In this document: one piece after another, positions 23,301 to 35,406 of the stretch
Layout of the letters: every line of letters begins with the position of its first letter
Numbering within the stretch: position 1 is the stretch's first letter
Assembly (NCBI RefSeq): GCF_000516985.1
Contig: NW_006917098.1
Location: forward strand, 62,001-126,000
Direction of reading: 5' to 3'
DNA length: 64,000 nucleotides
DNA from: Pestalotiopsis fici W106-1
Lineage: Eukaryota > Ascomycota > Sordariomycetes > Amphisphaeriales > Sporocadaceae
Made by a program: the position numbers and the translations under genes
The notes under the pieces: generated by a model
What the model was told of the DNA's origin: nothing
The model's input: only the letters and a program-made list of their open reading frames with translations
The model's database searches: none

Positions 23301-23496
23301 CATCTCCCTACGGCCCCTCGGGCCCGGTTGGGTTGGGCGGCCAATCCCCGCCTCGGCGACTCCTTTGCCCAAGGCTGGTTGACTGGCTGACCCACTTCTG
23401 ACCAATCCATCGTGACTCGAGCAGAGCAGAGTTTTCACACAAACATGGGATGCGATAACGCGCTCCTCTTCAACAGCAAGCGTTGAGATCTTCACA
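20344..23496. other. Gene-free region upstream of the zinc-cluster gene
   Basis: About 3.1 kb. The first part is the regulator's promoter. A 157-codon open frame at 22165-22638 starts only at a TTG and matches nothing I know. A TAGTAGGTAGGTA word lies near 22829-22841. No intact transposon or long repeat is visible. Confidence 0.5.
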
Positions 23497-23569
23497 GCCC
23501 GGTTAGCTCAATCGGTAGAGCGTGAGACTCTTAATCTCAAGGCTGCGGGTTCGACCCCCGCATTGGGCT
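23497..23569 (+). tRNA. tRNA-Lys (anticodon CTT)
   Basis: A full 73-nt cloverleaf without an intron. The acceptor arms GCCCGGT and ATTGGGC pair over 7 bp with two G-T pairs. The D arm is in TAGCTCAATCGGTAGAGC. The anticodon stem TGAGA/TCTCA holds the loop CTCTTAA with anticodon CTT at 23530-23532, decoding AAG. The T arm is GCGGG-TTCGACC-CCCGC, matching the A and B box promoter consensus. Confidence 0.96.
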
Positions 23570-23613
23570 CAATTCCCGATGCATCTCAGATACTGAGATA
23601 TCTCGACACTTTC

Positions 23614-23628
23614 TTTTTTTTTTTTTTT
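23614..23628 (+). terminator. T-run, likely RNA polymerase III terminator
   Basis: Fifteen T residues begin 45 bp after the tRNA. Pol III stops at T runs on the coding strand, and no run of four or more T lies between, so this is the first candidate. A 10-bp palindrome GAGATATCTC sits just before it. Confidence 0.6.
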
Positions 23629-24116
23629 GATATTATATTTATTCTGTTGGGATACTCGTCCTTTTTGATATGCTGTGGACAACATTCGATCACTCAATAT
23701 GTCTGCATTGTGTTGCGTTGGGAACCCAGTGACCGCTTCTGCTATTCGTTGACACGTATCAACTGGATCTTGTCTTACAAGGTCGGCTGATCCTGGATTT
23801 GTGCATCAAATTAATACCATGTCAGATCCATCAAATATCTCGATCTTGTGGCGTTCAAGACAGAGTATTCGTTATAGGCATAGGCATATCTAACGACTGG
23901 CTGGGACAAATATAGCGCCAGGTTTTGATTCAAAATCAGGTTGCGCGAGTGGCTGGGCCGGCGAGATACGATACTACGTAACCTGATCAACAAAGGAGTC
24001 TCCAATGCACCACGAACGACTTGTGCAATCAGGATGGAAAGGTAGGTATCTTCTTCAGCGGCGCCCGCCTTCTTATGAGAGCCATTTGCACATGGCATAG
24101 ACAATTATGATGCTGT

Positions 24117-24152
24117 AAAGAGAGAGAGAGAGAAAGAGAGAGAAAGAGAGAG
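24117..24152 (+). repeat. AG microsatellite
   Basis: About 36 bp of AG dinucleotides broken twice by AAAG, ending before GTGGGGG. Confidence 0.85.
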
Positions 24153-26118
24153 TGGGGGCTCGATAATTCAATGTGATTTCATGATATAATTTTGAAGTAG
24201 GGAACCATGAGTCCGATGCTGATAAGACTGACGATAATATTCATGACATGCCATCTGACCCGGTGAGTATGCATGTACCAGTTGTTACTGCCCCTCTCTG
24301 CTGCCATAATAAACACTTCCTGAGAATCCCCGAAGGCTGGTCCATTGAATGGCTACCAATCTTTATAGTAACTACAAATTGAGCGACCGATAATACAACT
24401 TGCAAGATCACTTTGCTCATTAGGACACGCTAGCGAAATCGCCATGGTCTTCTCCTCCATGTTAAGGATGCATAATAAGATGAGTGAAGATATTGGTTTC
24501 CCATTCTTTGCGGGTATAGTGTTCATCTTACCTAAGAGATACTGGACTCTTTGCGGGCGGACGATTTCGTCGATATAAAGGTGGGATGCTTCTCTTGTAA
24601 GGGCAGTAGAATAATACATATTCATATATGGAATGATGAATGGGGCATCATGATGATGAAGTGATTGTGGGCACTTTGAGTCGCCCGCGGCTCACAGGTT
24701 CGAGAGGACCACGGGTCTTTGGGTTCGGAGACAACAAGACCCTGGCGTTTGTCAATGTTTTTCAGTCAGCTCAGCCATTCAAAGCTCCAACGCTAATCGA
24801 TAGAAGTTGATAGCATAGGATATATACTTGCACTTCTCTGTTTTTCTTTTTTATTCGCACAAAGAGAGACAGAAATGGTCGCGGTGGAAAAGACTATGAT
24901 TGTGTTGGGAGACTGAATTCACACAGCTGCTAGCGAGCCAAGCTGAATTAATAGGCTCCATAAGCGAAAGAATAACGTCTCCTTGACATCCATAAACTGA
25001 ACTTTTATTGTCGTTTGAATGTGCGATTAGCACTGTTGTGGATCTAGATGGGCTGTTTCCATATGATCATTGCGTTGGCTAAACTGCTTAGCCCATCACC
25101 AAAACCAAGAAAACTGCCCACGACACCTCGATGGTCTGCAAATCTTAGCGCGTATATTATAATGCGTCACGTTCTCATAGTACTTCTATCGGTAATAAGG
25201 CTCGTACTCTAAGGAGAGCGAGAAAGCCAGAAGCTCTAAACCTATGGCGTGTTGTAGTCATATCGAAACGTATATCGAAACGAATATTCACATCTTCTGC
25301 AGGCGCACAAGATGGACGTATACAGCGCCCTCTCCTGTCTGTAGAAGACGTTGTTTTTATCCAAATCGATAAGGGTGCACAATTATGGCGGCACCATTTT
25401 GCCAATTCTTATATTACTCGGCGAAAGTTGATGGACTGCGACTCCTGATCCTTAGTATTGCGATCATCCTCCGACCTTAATCGGTGCGAATTAGTTTATA
25501 CCGCTTGGTTAATTCTAGGCGAAATGTCGTGCGTCTTAACGTACGACTTTTCGTCGAGATATTAATGCTTTTGACTCACGTCGAGGCATCGAAGATGCCT
25601 ATTATTCCTCGGATTTTATTGAGCAACATCGTTATGAGTTCCTTGGCTTGACGATGGTCATCTAACACACACAATATAAGTCGTCCATGTGTATTAATGC
25701 GCTTTTGTGCAATAGCTTAGATGCTGCGAGTAATCGACGGAGGTATTCCATATCTAAACACAAAGTTTACTTCGCGGAACATGTTGCCTTAGAAAGGCTT
25801 GGGGAACGGAATTCGTTCCTATTATTAGTGACTCCGGGCCTGCAGGTTGCCGACTATTAACATGGCGATTATGGGCTGACCCGTTTGCTGGGGGGCTCAG
25901 TTTCGCTGCATTTGAAACAAAGTTCAACTGGATCGATGGCTTGAATGGTCGTAGCGGGGTAGTAATTGCTATGAGAAACTGTCGTCCGCACTTCGAATCC
26001 AAGAAGCCAAGAAAAAAGAACTCCCGTCGTGAGGTCTGCAATCGTCGCATACCTTATGTCGCACGCAGACGAATTATTATCGATAAGATCACGGTAAACA
26101 GCGAGAATACAAAGGGGA

Positions 26119-26141
26119 GGGGGGGGGGGGGGGGGGGGGGG
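26119..26141 (+). repeat. Poly-G tract (23 bp)
   Basis: Twenty-three consecutive G residues, preceded by AAAGGGGA, lie in a gene-poor stretch. Runs of this kind can form G-quadruplexes and are hard to size by sequencing. Confidence 0.9.
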
Positions 26142-27411
26142 CGCTAGTATAAATACCGGTTGGCGCTCTGGGATTTGGGAAACATTTCAAGTCGCCATTC
26201 AAGTTCTCCCTTCCGAAAGAATTTGGTAAATACCCGGCGTACGACACTCAATTTAATCCGCGATCTTTGCAACTCAATCATGAGATCCATGATTCCGGAG
26301 TATGTTTGTGTAGGCGGCAGCATCCGAGAATCTTGTTGTGCATCTTGATTCTGAAATACCAGGGAATTATTCTGGTTAGATCCCGCCCCGACTTTCAATC
26401 ACGCCGAAATGGTTGCGATCTGCTGCGCGGCCGTGGGCGCCACGCGCATTACCTAGGTCAACCTATATGTCCCGGTCTGATTGTGAGGCAGCTGGATCGT
26501 GTTGCCAGCAAGGTAATGCAAAATTGTCGACTGGCTTTGTGGTCAGATCCGTCTATGGGGTGAAAACCGCCTAAAACAGACAATCGAATGCAAGTAGGAC
26601 CAAACTGAGGAATTTCAGCTCAGACCAGAATATGGACGGGCTTTGGAATATATAGAGTCATTGATATAGAGTATATATCGGCTAAAGACTAGATCATTGG
26701 CCATGGTATGGTAAGTGGCTCTTCCGGCTTGGTTTACTACATGCGAAATATAAGGAAATTTGGACTTTCCAGAATGGAGCCTGGCTGTTAATGCTGAGAT
26801 TGACGATGGGGAACCATGCTCACATGATGCACTGCATGTTCCCAGCCAAGAAAGCAATAGTAACACGACGGGACTTGGAGTTGACTCGCCAGTTCCCATG
26901 GTACTGCGTCAGTACCCCAGAGTTATATTAGGTCAAGAGGGGAAACAACTGGGGAAGTGGACCCTGGAGGCTGAAAAGTGCCAATCAGCAAGCTGAACGG
27001 CCGCCGAAGGTTACCTAACTTGTTAGTCTCTTGCCTTCTACCGCTCATTTGGCAATTTTGCCCGACCACGATCGCCTTTGCTGCGTCTGCCGTGAGTGAT
27101 AGAATGCATTAGCTTTTCAACATCCGTACACAGCATGACAGCAACCTTCCTACCATGGCCGAAGAGGTAATAGCCCAGGCCTTTGCAGTCGGTCACAATG
27201 CAAGACTTCTCGAGCACATGGGCAATAAGGTGAGAAATCCCCCATATATAACGCGGGATCCGACAGTCGTTGGTAGAGGGGTCTTGTGTTTGTTGTCACC
27301 GAATCATCCAGTCATTTCCTGCGTCTTGCATTGTCTAAGAGCGAGAAACCGACCCATTTACAAAGAAATCTCGAAACCCAAAGACGAATCAGCTCTTGAC
27401 ACATACTCACA

Positions 27412-28538
27412 ATGGCACCTATCCGCAAGCTGAAAGTAGGAATTGCCGGTCTCGGCCGCATGGGCGCCCGACACGCCCTCAACTTCCAGAACCGTACGCC
27501 TCGAGCTGACCTCGTCGCCGCCTTCACACCGGATCCCAAGGAAGCGACGTGGGCAGCCACAGAGCTGCCTGGTGTCAAGGTCTACACCGACTATGACGAG
27601 ATGCTCAAGCATGAAGGGCTCGAGGCCGTTGTTGTAGCCTCTGTCACCACAGCTCACGCAGAGCAGGCCATCAAGGCAATTAATGCAAACAAGCATGTTC
27701 TATGCGAGAAGCCCCTTAGCACAAGCGTCGAGATTGTGAGTATCCCCGCTTGTACGACCGTCTATTACAGACACTGATTCTATTTTCCGCTCCCCAGTCA
27801 CAATCGGTGGTAGATGCTGCTATGGAAAAGCCACACCTCAAGGTCATGTGTGGATTTTCAAGACGCTTTGATCAGTCGTACAGAAATGCATTTGAACGCA
27901 TGGATGCTGGTACAATTGGCAGACCCTCAGTGTTTCGGTCACAGACCTGTGACAAGTTGGATCCATCCGGCTTTTTCGTAGCATACGCCGAGTTCAGTGG
28001 CGGCATCTTTGTCGATTGCAACATCCATGACATCGACTTGGCCCTATGGTACTTTGGCCAGGATTCAGTCGTAAAGAGCGTCGTGGCTATGGGAATCACG
28101 GCAGTGCAGCCAGACTTGCGCAAGCACAAGGACGTGGACAACGGAGTGGGTGTGGTCGAGTTCTGGGGAGGCAAGATCGCCTATTTCTATAGTAGCCGCA
28201 TGATGGCTGCCGGTCAGCACGATATGACTGAGATTATCGGCACTGACGGCAAGTTGACTGTCAACGCCAACCCCATCGGCAGCCTGGTTGAAATGCACGA
28301 GCCCCGCGGTATTCGCCGTGAGATTCCCGCCGACTACTACGGCCGCTTTGAGCACGCTTTCGTGACAGAGGCCAATGAATTCACCGCGGCCTGCCTGGAG
28401 AACACCCGCCTGCCCTTCAAGCTCACCGGCGCCGTTCAGGCAGTCAAGATTGGCTGTGCTTTGCAGGAGAGTTTGAACACAGGGAAGAAGATCAACTTTG
28501 ATGAGACGGGTCGACGCATTGAGGGCGCCAAGCTATAG
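27412..28538 (+). CDS. Gfo/Idh/MocA-family NAD(P)-dependent oxidoreductase (myo-inositol 2-dehydrogenase-like)
   Basis: Two exons, 27412-27735 and 27798-28538, give 354 residues; the 62-bp intron has gtgagt and CAG ends. The Rossmann loop is GIAGLGRMGARHA (residues 10-22). The family's catalytic Lys is in CEKPLS (Lys100) and the sugar-binding DX3H pattern is in VDCNIHDIDLALW (Asp181, His185), as in inositol dehydrogenases. The enzyme should oxidise a cyclic polyol or sugar with NAD(P)+ in the cytosol; myo-inositol is the best guess because of the HDID arrangement and length. It lies tail to tail with the amino-acid permease, with 488 bp between stop codons. No inositol transporter or other inositol-catabolic gene is nearby, so the substrate stays uncertain. 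Confidence 0.9.
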
Positions 28539-29026
28539 ATATAGATAAAGCGATATGTGAAATTAATAATATTATCATAAACACAAATATTTATTTTCCA
28601 CAAAAGCTGGGCGCGCAGAAATATTAGTCTCATGGTCACTAGACATACGAATTATGATTGCAGATTGCGATGTCATGATCTTGATAATATTGGTCCGAAA
28701 GAGATTTTGGTTAACTACAGGATCAATGTGTCGTGCAATGCATTTTATGGCAATCGCAAATTTCAACTTGGATGTTTGTTACAAATCAAGATGTGGAGGA
28801 AAGATGCCCTTCGACCAAGCTACCCACTAAGACGCTGTACGGTTATGGACAAATCATAGAAACTAATCCTCCCCAAATTTATTTTACATCAAATGTGCAT
28901 TATTCATTCCTAACATTAATAGTCATCCTAAAAACTGATATATTCTATCGGGGTATCTTCACATTCCAACCAGATGCTCAAACCCAATAGCACCTTTAAG
29001 CAATCATGTAGACCCATTTGTTTAGA
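28539..29026. other. Convergent intergenic region
   Basis: About 490 bp of AT-rich DNA between the 3' ends of the oxidoreductase and permease genes. Only 3' untranslated sequence is expected. Confidence 0.5.
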
Positions 29027-30945
29027 TTACCACATGCGCTCCCAGCATCGTCTGGCAAAGTTCATCTGGGCAAGTCTTTCCTTCTCAATCTCCTCGATAC
29101 CACCCTCTTCCCAGTGTCGGCATTCGGCGTCAACCTCTGCCTTGCCGCTGATCAAATCAGCCTCACTGGGCTTGACCAGGCTGGTTCGCTTGACCACCTT
29201 CCAGACAAAGTACATGATGATGCCAAAGGCAAATCCGAAGTAGGCGGTGATGAAGCTACGGGTATCGAAGGGGACGAAAGTGCTGTAGCCGACGAAGATG
29301 AGGGCTAGAATACCGAGCAACAAGGCCAGGTACGCGGCCCAGGGGTTCCATGGTGCGCGGTAAGGGAGTGTCGCCGGGTCCATACCCTGAACGACGCGAG
29401 CACGATAGAATCCAAGGAAAGCTACCAGCATCATGGTATATGTCATAATCAAGGCCGTGGTGGTCAGGTCGACAAACCAGTAAAAGACCTCGACAGCGGC
29501 GTTCGACGAAACCAAAAAGGTGATACAGGAGATTACTGAGACAGCGACAACTGACCAGATCGGAACACCAGACTTTGTACATTTCATGAAGATCTTGGGA
29601 GCTTGGCCATCTGAGTTCAAAGAGTTAGAATACTTTTGCAATAACAATAAAAGGTTTCTGACTTACCCTTTGCGAGACCGTAAAGAGTACGCGATGAAGA
29701 GTAGAGGTATGCATTGCCGCAAGAGAGTCCCGAAATAAGGATCAGGGCGTTGACCAGGTCAGGGAGAACACCAATGCCAAGGTTCTTGATGCCAACAACC
29801 CAGGGAGATGCAGCAGCTCCAGGTTCGCTGTTTTCGATGGCACCCAGGAGTGTAGGGTCACGCGATGAGCAGATGATGCCCACGCAGAGGACTCCAACAA
29901 CATAGAAGCCGACGAGACGGTAGAAGATAAGCTTGGCGACACGGGGGATGGTTCGGCGGGGATTCTGGATCTCGCCAGCAGCAAGGGCAATCACTGTCAA
30001 ATCTCGTCAGCGTCGAGTCATAGTTGGGCAGGTGTAATCAAAGGGCACATACTGTCGGGACCGGCAATGGTGAACGCGGCATAGATGACGACCTTGAACC
30101 AGCCTAGGAACCGTCCAGTATCTCCGGTAGTATAGTACTCATGCATGGCGTTTCCACTGCCCCAATTGCGGAATCCATATGCATCATGCTTGGGGTTTCC
30201 ACCACACATGGTTACCAGTGTAACCATGCAGAGACCAAACAGAAGCAACACCTTGGTGGAAGCCATGACAAACTCGGACTCTCCGTAGTACTTGACAGCC
30301 ACGACGTTCATCAGAAAGCATACACCCAGGGCCAAGGCGATCCAAGCGGCCGGGTTTATGTCAGCGTTCCAATATTGCATGACCGTGGCAACAGCTGAAT
30401 ACTCGGTGCACACCAGCATCACGCCGGCAAAAAAGTAGGTCCATCCCATGGCGAAACCCAGAGCAGGGTCGACAAATCGAGAGGCCAGTTCAAAGATGGA
30501 TCCGCGGATGGGTAGGTATGCGCACATCTCGGCCACGCTCAAGTTGAGGGGCCAAATATAGAGGAGTCCCCAGAAAGCATACCCCAGAATAAGCGAAAGT
30601 GGACCGGCCTTGCTGAGAACGCCACCAATACCGACCTATTGTGGGATCCATTGTCAGTCCGGTCGCTTCTCACGATTTTTTATGTGTCATCACCCCGGGG
30701 CAGTAGAAGCAACGATTCAATTCCGTTTGTCATCGCTCCGGGGTAAAGATGCGGAGAAGATGATAGAGCCTTACCCAAAGTCCAGTTCCAATTGAACCGC
30801 CGATGGCCATGAGTTGAACATGGCGAGGGCTCAAGCCGCGCACCGTCTCTCCGTATTGAGCACGATTACCAGTAATGACCTCTCCGGATGTGTTGTCACT
30901 GCCGCTCATGACGGCCGAGAGGCCGCCGGTCTTCTCAGCGTCCAT
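29027..30945 (-). CDS. Amino-acid permease (APC superfamily)
   Basis: Four exons (30775-30945, 30053-30635, 29667-29993, 29027-29610) join in frame to 554 residues; introns are 139, 59 and 56 bp. The ATG at 30945 is used because upstream codons start only at GTG. Fungal amino-acid permease marks are RHVQLMAIGGSIGTGLWVGI at TM1, YLPIRGSIFELASRFVDP and ALGFAMGWTYFF at TM3, GPDMIALAAGEIQNPRRTIP after TM6 and a DGQAPKIFMKCTKSGVP loop followed by the last four or five helices. Twelve helices fit. The protein should import amino acids with protons at the plasma membrane; specificity cannot be read from sequence. The cytosolic C-terminus, EEGGIEEIEKERLAQ, is charged. The spliced junctions GLW-VGI, GPD-MIA and LAK-DGQ restore conserved motifs. 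Confidence 0.93.
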
Positions 30946-31062
30946 GGTTGCAGAAATCACTGTAAAGAACTCCTGCAGGCTGTTGGGTTGATTGTTGGTC
31001 TAGTTGCCGGGTTGCATATCATACGAGAAACATTGATGCTACAGGACATTCCCGGGGGTTGA

Positions 31063-31069
31063 TTATATA
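31063..31069 (-). promoter_or_regulatory. TATA-box-like element of the amino-acid permease
   Basis: Minus-strand TATATAA, 118-124 bp before the ATG at 30945. Confidence 0.4.
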
Positions 31070-32484
31070 GAAACTTTGGCCATGCGATCAATTGCCTCTC
31101 GTCTCCGATTCCCAAGACCCCGGACCGCTCGTTATCAATTCGTGCAGGTCAGACTCTGCATCTTGGCGAGAGATAAGCACATATTCGCCAAGACGCCCGC
31201 CCGAAATCTCCAACCAGGCGACGGCAGAGGTTGCTATCAATCTTGGCAGACGTTGGTCAAGCTGCCAGAATTTCAGCGTTGATGCGCGTCCAATGCCGTT
31301 TCGTCCTGGGGGCCTCTGCCAAGCTGGTAGCGTTGCTGATAACGGGGTGGCGCTTGGTCGCTCCCCAGGGCCTGGAATGACTAACGAGTCAGACCATGAT
31401 TAGCTGATCCCAATTGAGATATCCCCCAATCCAGGCACGTATCCATCATCTCCCTCTCCCCCCTTACGGCGACTCGTCAGCAGGCTCTTCAGCTTGCGAT
31501 ACACAATCAACATGGATGAGAGCCACAAGGCTTGATCCCAAGCCCACGCTGCCGGCAGCCGCACTCGAACAAGAGGTCTTGGCTTTCGCATGGACATGCC
31601 CGTTCCTGGCAAAATCGATGAATTTTGCGCATGTACTTTCCCAATCTTCCCTAGGCTCGTGAGCCTGCCGTCGACAGCCAAGAAAGTCTAGAAGTTTTTG
31701 TGAGTAGCACGTTGTGATAAAAGATTCAGCCCAGTCGCGCGCGCCGGGCGCGCCCATTGCCCCGGATCCCACCAGGGACCATACTGTGCATCGACGCATC
31801 ACCCGTGAAGTGATGCGGGCCCCAATGGATCCTTGATACGGAATACCTGTTGGACACTTCCTGATATCCCCCGGCTTAGAGGTTCATTCTGTCGTATGAT
31901 GTTAACGATATGCTACACGTCGATTTGACCCAGGACATGCCCCAGAAATTTTTGCTCAGACGAGCTGCCATGTCAAGAATCACTACTGTTCCTGTTAGCC
32001 GACATGCATATATTCATACATTCGAGAGGGTATGAGAACTCTCCTGAAATCTACCGGTACGAGAGTCTCATCTCACGATGCTTTCAGCATACCTACGCAT
32101 ATCTACTGTAGATAACACTAGGCGTAGGCTGTCGACTACATGGTTGCTAAATGCTACACTAATGAGATACCTATTCAAGAATGCACGCTTCGATATACCG
32201 AATCTGTCGGTGGTGTCACGCGTTTCCAAATGGCCAACCATGTATCAATCAGCTGAGGCCTTAGCTTGAGGTTCTAGAGTTGCGCGTCTCCCCGACCGAT
32301 TGATCACTGATACGCGAAACTTGATATGGCATGCGAAGCACCATTGATAGCGCGGAAGCTCGAGAAATGCCAAGACGCGGAGGGATCCCGTCGTACGACC
32401 TGTCTAACAAGCCCTTTACCTTTCCTTGCTATACCAAGGGAGGCTTGGAACTGAACTATCTGTGATTTCAGCCTGATTTGAAGC
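31070..32484. other. Gene-free region
   Basis: About 1.4 kb between the permease promoter and the 3' end of the carboxylesterase. Overlapping frames at 31400-31802 on the minus strand show no recognisable domain and are not called. Confidence 0.5.
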
Positions 32485-34682
32485 TTATTGCCCTTCCAGC
32501 GTGTCATATGGAATGCCAAGCGCTTCGCACTGCGCAGTCTCAACGAAGGACACTTGTGCTCCATTCCATTGCAAGAGTCTCATGGTCGGCTTCTGAAAGT
32601 CTACAGCTTCCCACAAACCCGCCAGCTCAATTTGTGTAAGAGTGTTATAATGGCCAGAGGCATTGAGATAACCCTTGTCTGGATTTGGATCACCCGCCCG
32701 AGCAAATGAAGCCCAATAGTCCACCGTCAGTTGCATAAACGGCACATCTAAGCCGTCCCGGTCAGGTTGACCAGATCTCACAATATTCCCAAAGACGACG
32801 AGTTGCTCGCCCGCATGGCACTTGTAGTATTCCCCATCAGGATCACCGTGAGGTCTTCCTAGTGTTTGGGGCGCATCACACCACGGTCTTGTGTATCCAG
32901 ATGGGCTGTATGTACGGTTGAACTGGAAGACATGTACTGACTTGAAAGCTTCATGTTTGGCAGCCGAGTACGCCTTGGCCAAGTCAAAACACACAAATTC
33001 GCCGTCCGAGGCCACTCGTAGAGTTGCGTTGAAGACTTGTTCAGGCGACGACGCATTGCTCAGCGAGAATGGGCCTTCAGGGACGCTGAGCGAATAATTG
33101 TCGGGGAGGCCTTGATCAATCCCCACGTGGTCCCTAAAGTAGGTAGCAAATGTAGTGCCATTCTTAGGATATGCGTCTTCGTCAATGTACACGCCGCACT
33201 CGTCTCGATTGGTTCCTGTCATCACTGATATGCTGGATGCTATCCCGGGCTTACTGACGATGAGTTCTTGTTGATCAATGTATGTTCCATCCACCACGGG
33301 TCCACTACTACTATTAGTATCGGGAATATCTGCACGGAGCCTTGAAATATACGTACTTCAAGTTAGTCTCGAGATTCACTAGATCAAAACCATCAATACT
33401 TTTTAGACATGAAAGTTGGTCTTTGGCGTTGAGACAACCTGTTTGGTTCAAGACCCCCGTCGTTCCGTCTCGATATGCATCCTCAATACTGGCATAGCGA
33501 GGCCATGTAAAGCCACCGTGAGGGTAACTAGTAGGATCGGACTGCATGATGGCTCTGTGAAATAAGCCTTTAGCTGCGGGAGAACTCAGCAAGATGTGCG
33601 TTCCCTGAGCTCCGGCAGATTCTCCAAAGACCGTGACTCTATCAGCATCCCCACCGAAGTATTTAATGTAGTTTTGAACCCAAGTCAGTGCTGTTACCAT
33701 GTCCGAAACGGCGTAATTTCCGTTGTGGATGCCATCCAAAAAGGCGAGGAATCCTACGTTGCCAACTCTATAATTGACGGACACCACGACTACATCACCT
33801 CGCGAGGCCAGGTTCGTACCGTCAGTGTTAGGATTCTTGCCAGATCCACTCGTGAAGCCACCACCGTACAGGTAAACCATGACTGGTTTCAAAGGTGGCA
33901 GGTATGATGCGTTGCTCGAGTTTCCGGTTAGTGGTAGACTCGACGTCCATATGTTGAGGAACAGGCAATCTTCACTACTTCCAGATGTGACTTCTCCAAT
34001 TGGCTGCACACAGTCTGCCCCAGCCGTAATCGCAGATACACTCCCGGGTTCTAAGAAAACAGACGAGTATGTAAATCGGTCGGGCTTTTTCGCGAAACGC
34101 ACCCCGCGGAACTTCCAGGCGTGATAGTCGCGATAGCCCGTAAAGGTAGAACCGGCAACATTGTGAGTGATCTGCCATTTGACTGCAGTGTCCGAATGCG
34201 ACGAGTTGGAGACGGGGGCACTTTGCGTACACAGCACGGGCAGCTGACTTTCACAATCGAGTGAGTGGGCATGGCCGTTTGTGTCAATGCCCTGGCAGTT
34301 TCCATCATTCTGATTTCGAGCCACCCAGAACAATTGGTCTTTTGCTATGTTACCGACGTAGACCTGTCGTAAGATGGAGTTATCGAGACCCGCATTGAAA
34401 TGGGCGGAATCAGGACTCCAAATGGTTTCGCTCAGTTGAGCACAGCTGGTATTGGCGACAGCATACGATCCTGGCTGACTGATGAGTATAGCTCCCGCCC
34501 CATTGTTTTGAGCGCCTAGCAATAAGGTTAGCGAGTGTTGTTGCGATTTTGACATTCTACAACCAACCGTCAAGGGCATTTGGGGCGAGGATTGATATAT
34601 CTCCAGTGGAGGAGCTGTTCAAGGAAATTGCCTGGATTTGACCCAGCTGCCAAAGGAAAGAGCCAAACCAGCCCAAAATCAT
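32485..34682 (-). CDS. Secreted type-B carboxylesterase with extra N-terminal domain
   Basis: Three exons (34568-34682, 33357-34515, 32485-33310) give 699 residues; introns are 52 and 46 bp. Starting at the ATG at 34682 puts a signal-peptide-like MILGWFGSFLWQLGQIQA at the N-terminus; an upstream ATG at 34727 would add 15 polar residues. A TATAAA at 34755-34760 also favours the downstream start. The catalytic domain begins near residue 160 with the type-B pattern: EDCLFLNIW, oxyanion loop YGGGF, nucleophile Ser338 in GESAGAQG, acid Glu in GTNRDE, and His in the KCHAGEQLVVFG block. The preceding 130 residues hold four Cys and FWVARNQNDGNCQG ... LPVLCTQSAP, an extension seen in some fungal members but absent from typical esterases of about 550 residues. 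Many N-glycosylation sites fit secretion. The substrate is unknown. Confidence 0.9.
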
Positions 34683-34754
34683 TTTAGTTGAACTATTGTT
34701 CACTTCGAGACGAGATTCTGATTCCATAGCTACTATCAAGTGCCGGGGGCGGGG

Positions 34755-34760
34755 TTTATA
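34755..34760 (-). promoter_or_regulatory. TATA box of the carboxylesterase gene
   Basis: Minus-strand TATAAA. It lies 73 bp before the ATG at 34682 but only 28 bp before the ATG at 34727, so transcription probably starts near the upstream ATG and translation at 34682. Confidence 0.5.
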
Positions 34761-35406
34761 ACAATATGCGGGGGTTGATTTCCGACGTGAATGAATGTGC
34801 CGGAAGAATCTTTTGACATAAATTACCCGGAGGCGCGGGACGCAACCTCTCTGCACCCTTTATAGTAAACACGGGATATCGACAGGCTCGTGCACTTGAT
34901 ACGAGCAAAGCCCAAAGCCGGGTATTCTCCAAGTGATTATCATATGATTAATGCAAGGGTTATATGCCGGTTCCGAGGCGGCCCAATCACAAAACGCAAT
35001 GATCCAGAGCTTGCGCCTTCGCGTGGTAATATGGTATTGCAGGCGGCAAGCACCTTGCTGTGACGGTGATGCATTTGTGCACGCCGATGGGCAAATTCTC
35101 CAGCGGTCGGGGGGATATTATCGGATGTTGACTATGCCACTGACACTGACAATGACGATTGAGCAGCTTCCATGTAGCCTTGGAATTCTGTAGATGCTGT
35201 ATCTTGAATTGTGGGCTCAGGAAAAGCGTTACAAAGGATGCTTCATCTCAGTGTATCTACACGATGCTCATTCCGTGTGCTCTAGTCTATCCTTTCGCCC
35301 AAAAAGAATGCCCCGAACGTTTCCAACTGCAACGACATCTTGCACGGAATGTGCACAGATTCTTGAGTAATTGATCCGACATAACTCATCTACCATATAG
35401 GCCAAA
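34761..35406. other. Intergenic region, no gene seen
   Basis: About 650 bp upstream of the carboxylesterase and downstream of the carrier gene; nothing recognisable apart from expected promoter and 3' untranslated sequence. Confidence 0.5.

Larger units (their letters stand above)
23629..27411. other. Gene-poor, AT-rich region with microsatellites
   Basis: About 3.8 kb with no convincing protein gene. It holds an AG-rich microsatellite, a poly-G tract, a direct pair of TATCGAAACG (25261 and 25273) and a short imperfect hairpin at about 25526-25547. An 84-codon frame at 26144-26398 (minus) is helix-like but starts at TTG and is not called. Confidence 0.5.

Noticed and set aside
25526..25547. 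Imperfect hairpin as a transposon terminal repeat
   Set aside because: The stem is only about 10 bp with a wobble pair and a bulge, and no partner copy was found in the window.
26144..26398. Helix-like 84-codon frame
   Set aside because: It starts at TTG and is too short to judge; it could be transposon debris but there is no firm sign.
31400..31802. Overlapping minus-strand frames
   Set aside because: The longer one begins at GTG and neither has a recognisable domain or splice structure; both look like chance frames.
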